Shown here: piece by piece, positions 1 to 7,846 of the stretch
How positions within the stretch are numbered: the stretch's first letter is position 1
How the letters are laid out: each line of letters starts with the position of its first letter
Assembly (NCBI RefSeq): GCF_026719705.1
Contig: NZ_JAPPRR010000001.1
Location: 248,001-312,000, forward strand
Length of the DNA: 64,000 nucleotides
DNA from: Pseudokordiimonas caeni
GTDB lineage: Bacteria; Pseudomonadota; Alphaproteobacteria; Sphingomonadales; Kordiimonadaceae
Reading direction: 5' to 3'
Translations under genes and position numbers: made by a program
The notes under the pieces: model-generated
The model's input: the letters and a program-made list of their open reading frames with translations, nothing else
What the model was told of the DNA's origin: nothing
Databases searched by the model: none

Positions 1-171
1 GGCGACACATTCAACGGCGGTTTCATCGCGGCTCACCTGATGGGGCTCGACACGCCCTCGGCCATTGCCTTCGCAGCGGAAGCAGCCGCCGAAATCCTCG
101 CCGTTCGCGGCGGGGTGTTGCCGGCTGCGAGGATCGACCTCCTGAACAAGAAACTGGCCAGCCTCGTTTGA
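1..171 (+). CDS. PfkB-family sugar kinase, 3' end only (2-keto-3-deoxygluconate kinase-like)
   Basis: Only the last 56 codons are present; the gene begins left of the window. The fragment opens with GDTFNGGF, which fits the conserved GAGDTFNGG anion-hole and catalytic-Asp motif of the ribokinase/PfkB family. A helical tail with AEAAAEILAVRGG follows, as is usual after that motif. The GDxFNGG form is typical of 2-keto-3-deoxygluconate kinases and related sugar-acid kinases, but the substrate cannot be fixed from the C-terminus. The stop TGA is at 169-171. The next gene, on the opposite strand, ends 40 bases away, so the two are convergent. Family is near certain; the KDG kinase assignment is tentative. 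Confidence 0.75.
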   Translation, partial: GDTFNGGFIAAHLMGLDTPSAIAFAAEAAAEILAVRGGVLPAARIDLLNKKLASLV

Positions 172-211
172 GGCCGACCAGTTTGCCCGTCCCGGCGGTG
201 GCAGCCGCCGC

Positions 212-2797
212 TTATTTCTCGCGCTTCAGTACCAGCCCATAGGTCGCGTTGCCGGCGAGTTTCACAGAAAGCGGTTCACCGCGCCGGGTGATCTCGACGC
301 GCTGCGGCTTGGCTTTCCGGCCTTTCTGGCTGACTGTCAGGCTGTAGGTGCCGGGGGCCAGTCGCCAGACGCGGAAGCCGATCTCCTGAGCTTCCTTGTC
401 GAACAGATAGCCTTCCACCTTCAGCGTATCGTCCGAGGCATCGCTGACAAGGGCGGTGAAGCCATCGGAGGTTTTATCCCATGACACTTCAACATAGGGC
501 GAGGTCGTGCGCATCGCACCCGTCAGATAACCCGTGATCTGGTTCACCGGATCCACGCCGTTTTCCTGCTGGCTGATATAAACGCGGTCCGTAAAGAGCG
601 CTTCGCTCGTCCGCATCGGTGTGTTGTAGCGGATCATTTTCAGGATCGCGTTGCCGGCATCCACCAGATGGCTGCGGTCACCGGTCAGGCGGAAGCGGAC
701 ATAGGGTCCGCCGCGTTTCATCAGAAGGTTGTCGTAGCGCTTGTCGCCCGACAGAAGCCGCCATTGTTCCAGCACGCTCCAGAAGCCTGACGTATCGGCC
801 AGCTCCTTCGCGGCCCATGCAGCGCTGCCGACTGCGGGATTGTCGTCCTTTTCGTTCAGATGCGCGGCGATCAGGTCCGCCGAGGCGAAGATAGGTTCGA
901 GAAGGCTTTCGTCGCCTGTCAGTTTCCAGGTGAACAGGAGCAGGTCATAAATCTGCTGGCCGGATTCATGCGACCATTCGAAATAGTCCCAGAACATGTT
1001 GGCGCCGTACCACGTAGGCTCGTCACCGTTGATGGCCTCATCCGAAGCACGGACTGACGGCGGCACGATGCCCTTGGGCTTGCCTTTCGCCTCGCTCATG
1101 GCGGCGGCGGCCCAGCCTTTGGCCCATTGATGGACGCCTTCGATCACCGCCTCGTCGCTGCTTGCCCAAGCGTAGAAAAGCACGGCCTTGGCAGCCCGGC
1201 CGTTCATCGGTACGTCGCGGTTGCGCGGTGGGCGCTCGTCCAGTTCATGCGCGCCGAACCATGCGGTGCGGAAGAAGCGGTGACCGTTATCCTTCAGCAC
1301 GGTCCAGCGTTCCATGAAGTGGCGCGCGGAATTGCTGAGGCGACCGACATAGACGGGGTCATCAAGATAGCTGAGAAGCGGCGCCGTATCGGAAATCGGC
1401 TCCGAGGCATGCTCCACATCATGGGCTTTCTTGAAATAGCCGTCTTCCAGCCGGTCGCTGTTCCAGACGCCGGTTGCAAGCGTCGTCCAGCCGCGGCGAG
1501 TGGTTTCGTCGCCCACGAAGAAGGGGATGACCCACCAGCGCAGCATCTCGACATCGTCGCCGTACTTTCCGCCAAGCTCGCCGTTCGGGTCCTGCCGCTC
1601 ATTGGTCCACCAATGGGTGATGAGACGCGTGCGGCACAGGACCTCGCGCTGCGCCACGGCCCAGTCGGGTGCGGCTGCAGGGGCGGTCAAGGCATCGCAG
1701 CTGTCCGGCGTATCGACATCCTTGTTCATATACATGGCAAGGAGCTGGTCTTCCGGGTGGCGTTCATGAAGCATCAGCAATTCGGGTGTCGGTTTGCCGT
1801 CATAATCCTGCCCGTAACCTTCGCGGTCGAGCCAGTAAAGGATGCGGCCGCGCTGGAAAAGGGCGCGTTCGTAAAGCGGATTGTCGGGGCCCCCGTCGGC
1901 CAGAAGCCCATCGATCCACATGATGGCCTGCGCGTAACGGCCAAACATGCTGAGCCCGGTGCGGTTGGTGGCCCATTCCCAGCCAAGGAGGCCGAGATAA
2001 TATTCCTCGGCACGCGCCAGCATATCCACTTGGCTGCGCCAGTGCGCAGCGAAGGTGTCTTCGGGGTCTTTTTCGAGCATGCGATCAAGCTCGGCGACGA
2101 TGGCATCAAGCGACACATTGCTGTTGTAGCGACCGGCTTCGCGGATACGCAGGGCCATCTGCACATGATCGTCGCGCACGGCGCCGAAGTCGGAAATGGC
2201 TTCGGGCAGGCGGTGGAACTGCAGGCCGTTGAGGCGGACCTTGTCCTTGTCGCCTTTCCAGGCAAGTTCCAGCCCCTTGTCGCCGACGCTGACGCGGCCC
2301 TGATACATGCGGTATTCAGGGCGCAGGTCGGTGCGTGGCTCGGCGGGCGGCTGGAACTCGATCCAGCCGAGGTCGCGGGCCTCACCGTTCACGAGGAAGG
2401 CAGCGGTGCTCGTGTCTTCAAGGCCGGCTTCCATCCAGAAGGTGACCACCCAGTTGCCTTCCGGCAGGTCGATTCTAAAGCCCAGTTCATCCGCTTCCAC
2501 GCTGTCGATGGTGAAGGCATCGCGGCTGCGAGTCAGATCAGGCCGGGTGAGAGGCTTCATCGTGGCCGGCGCATTGGTCCATCCATAGCCGCGCGCGGCA
2601 TTGTAAGCGACGTCGGGGGTCAGCGGCAGGGCGTCATGGGCAACGGCCTCCAGCGGCCCTGCATCAAGCTTCACGGCAGCAGCCTGCCACGGGCGTTCGG
2701 TGGTCATCGCATTCGCGTTCGCCGCGCCGAGGCCTGCGACCAGTGCCGATGCGGCAACACTCCCAAGGAAAGCCCGCTTCATCCATCCACCCTGCAT
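212..2797 (-). CDS. Secreted 861-aa protein of unknown function, carbohydrate-binding-like N-terminus
   Basis: Not assigned to a named enzyme. A Sec signal peptide (KRAFLGSVAASALVAGLG, cleavage near ANANA, about residue 30) predicts export. Residues about 55-200 look like a malectin-like or galactose-binding beta-sandwich: the RGYGW motif and LPEGNWVVTF resemble the N-terminal module of rhamnogalacturonan acetylesterases. Residues about 210-740 are helical and rich in W, Y and H, as in (alpha/alpha) toroid lyases or hydrolases. The last 110 residues look like a beta-sandwich. An AGGGAGGG box lies 7 bases before the chosen ATG; a second Met five codons in is an alternative start. Its neighbours are a sugar kinase, nagB and a TonB receptor, so a polysaccharide or amino-sugar role is plausible but inferred. 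Confidence 0.75.
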   Translation of the reverse strand: MQGGWMKRAFLGSVAASALVAGLGAANANAMTTERPWQAAAVKLDAGPLEAVAHDALPLTPDVAYNAARGYGWTNAPATMKPLTRPDLTRSRDAFTIDSVEADELGFRIDLPEGNWVVTFWMEAGLEDTSTAAFLVNGEARDLGWIEFQPPAEPRTDLRPEYRMYQGRVSVGDKGLELAWKGDKDKVRLNGLQFHRLPEAISDFGAVRDDHVQMALRIREAGRYNSNVSLDAIVAELDRMLEKDPEDTFAAHWRSQVDMLARAEEYYLGLLGWEWATNRTGLSMFGRYAQAIMWIDGLLADGGPDNPLYERALFQRGRILYWLDREGYGQDYDGKPTPELLMLHERHPEDQLLAMYMNKDVDTPDSCDALTAPAAAPDWAVAQREVLCRTRLITHWWTNERQDPNGELGGKYGDDVEMLRWWVIPFFVGDETTRRGWTTLATGVWNSDRLEDGYFKKAHDVEHASEPISDTAPLLSYLDDPVYVGRLSNSARHFMERWTVLKDNGHRFFRTAWFGAHELDERPPRNRDVPMNGRAAKAVLFYAWASSDEAVIEGVHQWAKGWAAAAMSEAKGKPKGIVPPSVRASDEAINGDEPTWYGANMFWDYFEWSHESGQQIYDLLLFTWKLTGDESLLEPIFASADLIAAHLNEKDDNPAVGSAAWAAKELADTSGFWSVLEQWRLLSGDKRYDNLLMKRGGPYVRFRLTGDRSHLVDAGNAILKMIRYNTPMRTSEALFTDRVYISQQENGVDPVNQITGYLTGAMRTTSPYVEVSWDKTSDGFTALVSDASDDTLKVEGYLFDKEAQEIGFRVWRLAPGTYSLTVSQKGRKAKPQRVEITRRGEPLSVKLAGNATYGLVLKREK

Positions 2798-3013
2798 TGG
2801 TCATCCCTCCCTGTCCCGGCGGCTGCTGGCCGGTCTTACCACTCAATGGCGGCCCGGCGCAGCGGGAAATGGTGTTCCCTGAAGCTTTTTCGTGGCAGCC
2901 AGTATAAGACATCCTGTAACGCCCTACTGTAAGGAGGTGGGCAAGTCAAGGATAGCGGTCAGGCCAAAATTGTGCTTTGGTAAGCCTGATTGTCAGATAA
3001 GGGAGTATGTGAC

Positions 3014-3763
3014 GTGCAAGTGTTTATCCATGATACGGTAGCCGAAATGGCGGTGAAGGTGGCGGAAACCGGGGCTTCGGTCATCCGGGATGCCGTCCGC
3101 GCCAAGGGCGAGGCGACCATCATCCTGGCCACGGGGGCCAGCCAGATCGAGATGCTGGACCAGCTGATCGGTCAGGCCGATATTGACTGGTCGGCGGTTA
3201 CGATCTTCCATCTGGATGAATATTGCGGGATCGACCGGGATCATCCGGCCAGTTTCCGCCGCTATATGCGCGAACGGGTGGCTGAAAAGCTGCCGAACCT
3301 GAAGCGTTTCGTGTGGATTGAAGGGGATGCTGCAGATATCGGTGCCGAAATCGCCCGGCTGAATAGCGAGATTGCGGCGCGACCGGTGGATATCGCCTTC
3401 ATTGGCATCGGCGAAAATGGCCACCTGGCCTTCAACGAACCGCCGGCAAACTTCGAGGCCGAATCGCCTTATCTCATTGTTGAACTGGATGAAACCTCGC
3501 GCCGCCAGCAGGTCGGGGAAGGTTGGTTTTCCTCGCTTGATACGGTACCGCTAACAGCTATTTCCATGAGTCTGCGGCAGATTCTGAAATCGGCTCGCCT
3601 TATGGTTACAGTACCCGACGAGCGCAAGGCCGCTGCAGTCCGCGCTGCGCTTGAAGGGGCCATCGATCGCGCCTGCCCGGCGTCGATCCTGAGAACACAT
3701 CCAAGAGTTGAAGTTCATCTGGACAAACCAGCCGCCTCACAGCTTGTCTATTTTTCGGCCTGA
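3014..3763 (+). CDS. nagB: Glucosamine-6-phosphate deaminase
   Basis: Converts glucosamine 6-phosphate to fructose 6-phosphate plus ammonia, the last committed step of GlcNAc/GlcN catabolism in the cytoplasm. Family hallmarks visible are the ATGAS phosphate loop, FHLDEYCGI (the catalytic-Asp segment of the family), and GIGENGHLAFNEPP with the ring-opening His. About 249 residues matches the short bacterial NagB form. I chose a GTG start at 3014 because AAGGGAG at 2999-3005 sits 8 bases upstream; an in-frame TTG at 2990 would add eight atypical residues and has no good ribosome site. No nagA deacetylase is in the window. It is divergent from the 861-residue secreted protein, with about 215 bases between the starts. 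Confidence 0.93.
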   Translation: MQVFIHDTVAEMAVKVAETGASVIRDAVRAKGEATIILATGASQIEMLDQLIGQADIDWSAVTIFHLDEYCGIDRDHPASFRRYMRERVAEKLPNLKRFVWIEGDAADIGAEIARLNSEIAARPVDIAFIGIGENGHLAFNEPPANFEAESPYLIVELDETSRRQQVGEGWFSSLDTVPLTAISMSLRQILKSARLMVTVPDERKAAAVRAALEGAIDRACPASILRTHPRVEVHLDKPAASQLVYFSA

Positions 3764-3778
3764 CCATTTTTGGTTTAA

Positions 3779-3791
3779 CCTGTCATACAGG
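3779..3791. promoter_or_regulatory. Small palindrome upstream of the TonB receptor (possible operator)
   Basis: CCTGTcatACAGG forms 5-base arms around a 3-base centre in the 161-base gap between nagB and the receptor. A second TGAC/GTCA-rich stretch follows at 3795-3810. It may be a regulator site for the amino-sugar genes, but I cannot name the regulator and the arms are short. Confidence 0.3.
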
Positions 3792-3924
3792 ATGATTGAC
3801 AAGTATGACGATTTCTGGAACCGTCGTGTTGCAGTTATATGATGACTGATTACTTATCAGCGAATTCAGTAGCCCATCTCGCGCCAAGGATGTGGGGGCA
3901 GCGGGACGCTCGGGGAGGATAAGA

Positions 3925-6642
3925 ATGAAACATACCGCACGATTCATGACTTCGGTTTCCGCCAGTGCCATGCTCGCCATGTCGGTGGCGGCTGGCGCGA
4001 TGGCGCAAGACAGCAATGCCGGTGAAAAGCCGGATGATGAGTTCACCATGGAAGAGGTGATCGTCACCGGTACGCGCGTTTCGCTGGAACGTGCCCGCGA
4101 TATCGAACGCGCAGCCGATGTCTGGAAAAACGTGGTTGCTGCCGACGATATCGGCAACTTCCCTGACCAAAACGTGGCAGAATCACTGCAGCGCCTGCCG
4201 GGTCTTTCGATCAGTCGCGATGAAGGCGAAGGCCGCTTCGTGATCGTTCGTGGTCTCTCGCCGGCCTTCAACAACGTCACCGTGAACGGTGTGCGGATGG
4301 GTTCGACCGGTGAAGAAACCCGCGACAATATCGTGTCGCTCGACACCGTACCGTCGGACCTTTTGAACGGTATCGAAGTCTCGAAGGCCCTTACGCCTGA
4401 CATGGACGGCGACGCCATCGCCGGCACGATCGACCTGAAGACGCTTTCAGCATTCGACCGCAAGAAGGACACGTTCTCGCTGCGCGGCGAGGCGAGCTAC
4501 AATGCTCGTGCAGAAAAGGCATCGCCGAAATTCTCCGGCGCCATTACCAAGCTGTTCGACACGGCAGCCGGCGAAAAGACGCTCGGCGTCGCCCTCACCG
4601 CCAGCTATTTCAAGCGGGATATCCGGCTTGACGATCTGCGTGTCCAGCGCGAGGACGGCGATCTTGTCGCTTATGATCGGGGCGACGGCGAATTCTATGT
4701 CCCGCAGGAGATCGACCAGCGTCTGGAGATCGGCACCCGTACGCGTCTCGGCATGACCGGCAGCGTCGAGTTCCGCCCGAACGATGATCACAAGGTTTAC
4801 CTGAACGTCACCGCATCGAAGCTGGATGACGAAGATATCCGCGTTCAGCAGGAATGGGAAACCCGCCGGGCAAGTGGCAGTGAGGTGAAGGTTGTCGGCC
4901 CGAACACTGCCGTTCTTGATGACGTTGACCTTGAAAAGCAGACCTTCTTCAAGGATACGACCAGCAAGAACTTCTCGGTCAGCCTCGGCGGCGAGAACCG
5001 CTTCGATGATTTCGAACTGAGCTATCAGGGCGACTATTCGCGCAGCACCTATTCGAACCCGTTCGGTACGCGCGGCCAGTTCCGCGAGCGGGATGAGTTG
5101 ATCAAGTTCGTCGCGGACGACAGCGGCGTGATCATCGACGCCACACCGGATACGGACGAATACAGCCGCAGCAAATCGGGCGTGGATATCCATGATCCCT
5201 CGAAATTCACCTTCGACAATATCCTGATCGACGATACCCGCGCCAAGGACGAGATTTATACCGGCCGTCTGGACGGCAAGTGGAATTTCGTGGCGGGTGA
5301 CAAGGAAGGCTATCTCAAGGCTGGCGTGAAATATCGCATGCGCGACAAGTATCACGACAAGGAACAGCTGGACATGGATCCGCACGACTTCGGGTTCGAT
5401 GTCACCATGGCTGATATCGGCTATTTCGATCCCGAAAACACCAACCTCAACAACTTCGTGATGATCCCGGATCTTGATGCCTCGAAGGAGCTGTTCTTCC
5501 AGGCACGCGACCTGATGCTCGCTGAAGGCTTCAACACCAGCCTGCCGAGCGACGACTTCCAGATCGACGAAGACGTATTGTCCGGTTACCTGATGGGGCA
5601 GATCGACCTCAGCCCCAAGTGGGCCGTGATTGGTGGTGTCCGCGCCGAGCAGACGAAGCTGAAAAGCTTCGGCACGATTGTCGAGACGCTTCTGTCGTGT
5701 ACCGAAGGCGATTGCGGCGAACTGACAAGCACCCAGCTTTCGTCGGGCTCGCTCTCGATCGACGAGAAATACACCGACTGGCTGCCGAGCCTGCACTTCA
5801 AATATACGCCGACGGACGACCTGATCTTCCGCCTGGCGCTGACGAAGGCAATCAAGCGCCCGGCGTTCAACGAAAATTACCCGAACGTCGGCATCATCAC
5901 CGAAGAGCAGGATGACGGTACCTATGTCCGCAGCTATGGCGGCGGCAACCCCGACCTGAAAACGCTGAAAGCCGATCAGGTCGACTTCCTGATTTCCTGG
6001 TATCCGAATGATGATCTCGCGCTGTCGGGCGGTATCTTCTACAAAAGGATCAAGAACTTCGTCGTTGAAAGCACGCTTCTTGGTGATGCTGTTGCCCAGT
6101 TCGGGCTGCCGATTGGCGATGGCACGATCGACGGTGGCTTCGATGCGGTCAACACCTACCTGAACGGTGATACCGCCAAGGTCATCGGTGTCGAGCTGAA
6201 CTATTATCAGGCCCTGAAGTTCCTGCCGGGCATCTTCCTGACCGGCAACTTCACCTATGCCGACAGCAAGAGCCATATCGAGAATGTCCGTCCGGGCGAA
6301 ACCTTCCGCCTGCCGGACCAGCCGAAAACGGTTGGCAACTTCGCGGTCGGTTACGAGAACGAGAAAGTGACCCTGCAGCTTGCGGGTAACTATGTCGGCG
6401 AGAAGCTCGAAACGGTTGCTTCGGACGCGGCACTCGATGAGATCCGCAAGGCGCGCTTCTCGCTCGATTTCGGTGCCAAATACAATATCAACGACGGTAT
6501 CCAAGTCTATTTCGATGCCATCAACCTGAATAATGCGAAGGACGAGCGCGTCTTCCGCAACGGCGCGAACGCACCGCGCCTGTTTGAAAGCATTCAGGAT
6601 TATGGCCGGACCTTCCAGCTGGGGCTGCGCGCCAACTTCTAG
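3925..6642 (+). CDS. TonB-dependent outer membrane receptor, Caulobacter/Xanthomonas carbohydrate type
   Basis: A 905-residue outer membrane transporter, energised by TonB-ExbBD, probably for an oligosaccharide. The signal peptide (MKHTARFMTSVSASAMLAMS, cleavage after AMAQ) is followed by a TonB-box-like stretch with EEVIVTGTR, then a plug domain (NFPDQNVAESLQRLPG, VIVRGLSPAFNNVTVNG) and a 22-strand barrel ending in a terminal aromatic, RTFQLGLRANF. The plug wording is that of the TonB-Xanth-Caul subfamily common in Caulobacter and sphingomonads. The start at 3925 has GGGGAGGAT 4 bases upstream; the longer in-frame start at 3892 lacks one. It lies directly downstream of nagB on the same strand, which suggests an amino-sugar-containing substrate, though that is inference. 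A terminator follows at 6667. Confidence 0.93.
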   Translation: MKHTARFMTSVSASAMLAMSVAAGAMAQDSNAGEKPDDEFTMEEVIVTGTRVSLERARDIERAADVWKNVVAADDIGNFPDQNVAESLQRLPGLSISRDEGEGRFVIVRGLSPAFNNVTVNGVRMGSTGEETRDNIVSLDTVPSDLLNGIEVSKALTPDMDGDAIAGTIDLKTLSAFDRKKDTFSLRGEASYNARAEKASPKFSGAITKLFDTAAGEKTLGVALTASYFKRDIRLDDLRVQREDGDLVAYDRGDGEFYVPQEIDQRLEIGTRTRLGMTGSVEFRPNDDHKVYLNVTASKLDDEDIRVQQEWETRRASGSEVKVVGPNTAVLDDVDLEKQTFFKDTTSKNFSVSLGGENRFDDFELSYQGDYSRSTYSNPFGTRGQFRERDELIKFVADDSGVIIDATPDTDEYSRSKSGVDIHDPSKFTFDNILIDDTRAKDEIYTGRLDGKWNFVAGDKEGYLKAGVKYRMRDKYHDKEQLDMDPHDFGFDVTMADIGYFDPENTNLNNFVMIPDLDASKELFFQARDLMLAEGFNTSLPSDDFQIDEDVLSGYLMGQIDLSPKWAVIGGVRAEQTKLKSFGTIVETLLSCTEGDCGELTSTQLSSGSLSIDEKYTDWLPSLHFKYTPTDDLIFRLALTKAIKRPAFNENYPNVGIITEEQDDGTYVRSYGGGNPDLKTLKADQVDFLISWYPNDDLALSGGIFYKRIKNFVVESTLLGDAVAQFGLPIGDGTIDGGFDAVNTYLNGDTAKVIGVELNYYQALKFLPGIFLTGNFTYADSKSHIENVRPGETFRLPDQPKTVGNFAVGYENEKVTLQLAGNYVGEKLETVASDAALDEIRKARFSLDFGAKYNINDGIQVYFDAINLNNAKDERVFRNGANAPRLFESIQDYGRTFQLGLRANF

Positions 6643-6666
6643 GCGTTCTGCCAGCTGACTCGGGCG

Positions 6667-6698
6667 ACCCTCCGGCCACGTGCCGGGGGGTCTTTTTT
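6667..6698 (+). terminator. Rho-independent terminator of the TonB receptor gene
   Basis: Ten-base arms ACCCTCCGGC / GCCGGGGGGT (one G-U pair) around a CACGT loop are followed by TCTTTTTT. The hairpin starts 25 bases after the receptor stop codon. Confidence 0.85.
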
Positions 6699-6718
6699 AT
6701 TCTGCTTTCAGGGAGGTG

Positions 6719-7282
6719 TCAGGCGGTGCCTGCAAGCCGGAGGACGGAAACCTTGAGGATTTCAAGAAGGCCGACGAGGGCCTCCCTTGTCAGGCCGCTG
6801 TGCTTGTAGCCATGCGCCGAACTGCGGATGAAGGCGGGCATGTCCGCAACCTTCACGCCGGCCGCTTCAAAGTTGTGGCCGTATGGGGCGATCATGCCGG
6901 CGATCAGCGCCTCGAAGCGGCTGTTGGCCTCTGTGATTTCACAGCGCCCGGCGGTGTTGAAACCTTCAACGATATCCTCGGCGTCGGGGGCCGCGCTCAT
7001 CATGTCGAAGGGCTTGAGGATCATGTGGGCGAACAACGCATCGAGCTTGGCGGCGAGGTCAGGGGCGGTATCCACGGCAGCCTGCGTCTCAGCTAGGAGC
7101 GTATCTGAAAAATAGCGGATGCCGGCCCGAAGCACGTCTTCCTTGCTGCCATAGCTGTTGTAAAGCGTCTGGCGCACGATGCCGGCTTCGGCCGCGATGT
7201 CATTCATCGTGGTCCGTTTGTAGCCATAGCGGGTGAAGACCCGGATGGCGGCATCCAGAATTTTCTGCTCGCGCTCGTCCAT
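6719..7282 (-). CDS. TetR-family transcriptional regulator
   Basis: A 187-residue one-component repressor. The N-terminal helix-turn-helix is clear (ILDAAIRVFTRYGYKRTTM, then DIAAEAGIVRQTLYNSYGSKEDVL); the rest is a ligand-binding helical domain of no recognisable subclass. I chose the Met at 7282 (MDEREQKIL): the upstream in-frame ATG at 7309 lies inside the 33-base palindromic operator. Neither start has a convincing ribosome site, so leaderless translation is possible. It is divergent from the molybdenum hydroxylase genes at 7384, which it most likely represses along with itself. Confidence 0.9.
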   Translation of the reverse strand: MDEREQKILDAAIRVFTRYGYKRTTMNDIAAEAGIVRQTLYNSYGSKEDVLRAGIRYFSDTLLAETQAAVDTAPDLAAKLDALFAHMILKPFDMMSAAPDAEDIVEGFNTAGRCEITEANSRFEALIAGMIAPYGHNFEAAGVKVADMPAFIRSSAHGYKHSGLTREALVGLLEILKVSVLRLAGTA

Positions 7283-7287
7283 GAAGG

Positions 7288-7320
7288 CATATTGACAATT
7301 TCCGTCCATGTGTCAATATG
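7288..7320. promoter_or_regulatory. Probable TetR operator: perfect CATATTGACA / TGTCAATATG inverted repeat
   Basis: Ten-base perfect arms at 7288-7297 and 7311-7320 are separated by 13 bases, in the divergent promoter region between the TetR gene and the molybdenum hydroxylase operon. A weaker second pair with the same geometry (GACA at 7321-7324, TGTC at 7338-7341, again 13 bases apart) adjoins it. Position and symmetry suit a TetR dimer site controlling both directions. Confidence 0.7.
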
Positions 7321-7383
7321 GACAAAATTACATAAAATGTCGTATTGTAAATTATAACCCGAGTCCGACGCGAGGAGATGGGC

Positions 7384-7842
7384 ATGGAACTGACAGTGAA
7401 CGGGAAAACCCGCACGGTGGATGTGGCGGCGGACATGCCGCTTCTTTGGGTGCTGAGAGACGAGCTGGGCATCACTGGCCCCAAATATGGCTGCGGCATC
7501 GCCATGTGCGGCGCCTGCACCGTGCATATCGACGGGCAGGCCGTGCGGTCCTGCTCCATCCCTGTTGGGGATGTGTCTGGCGAAGTGCTGACCATCGAAG
7601 GGCTCGGCAACCCTGATGCCCTGCATGCCGTGCAGGCTGCATGGATTGATCATCAGGTGGCGCAGTGCGGTTATTGCCAGTCCGGCCAGATCATGCAGGC
7701 TGCGGCCCTGCTTGCCGAAAATCCGAACCCGGATGACGCCGCCATTGATGAAGCGATGGCCGGGAACCTGTGCCGCTGCGGCACCTATCCGCGTATCCGT
7801 GCCGCCATCAAGGATGCGGCTGGCCGGCTTGGCGGGGAGTAA
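7384..7842 (+). CDS. (2Fe-2S)-binding subunit of a molybdenum hydroxylase (isoquinoline 1-oxidoreductase alpha type)
   Basis: A 152-residue small electron-transfer subunit carrying two [2Fe-2S] clusters. The N-terminal ferredoxin-like cluster has [16 protein letters not shown] with a later SC, and the C-terminal helical cluster has CGYC and NLCRCGTY. Length and motifs match the IorA/CoxS family. Met at 7384 is preferred: GAGGAG at 7372-7377 is 6 bases away, whereas the in-frame ATG at 7378 abuts that box. The large subunit starts 4 bases after this stop, so the two are co-transcribed and co-translated. It has no signal peptide and is presumably carried out with its Tat-signalled partner. Confidence 0.93.
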   Translation: MELTVNGKTRTVDVAADMPLLWVLRDELGITGPKYGCGIAMCGACTVHIDGQAVRSCSIPVGDVSGEVLTIEGLGNPDALHAVQAAWIDHQVAQCGYCQSGQIMQAAALLAENPNPDDAAIDEAMAGNLCRCGTYPRIRAAIKDAAGRLGGE

Positions 7843-7846
7843 GGCC

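Noticed and set aside
1127-2932. 601-codon plus-strand frame opposite the 861-residue secreted protein
   Set aside because: Low-complexity, H/A/G-rich translation with no ribosome site or signal. The minus-strand protein has a leader and domain-like structure.
2990-3013. TTG start giving nagB eight extra residues
   Set aside because: The AAGGGAG ribosome site lies inside this stretch and points to the GTG at 3014.
4447-6504. 685-codon minus-strand frame opposite the first TonB receptor
   Set aside because: Antisense shadow; the receptor on the plus strand is clear.
7616-7846. Upstream extension of the molybdopterin subunit gene
   Set aside because: It overlaps the small-subunit gene in another frame and would bury the Tat signal; the ATG at 7847 is well placed.
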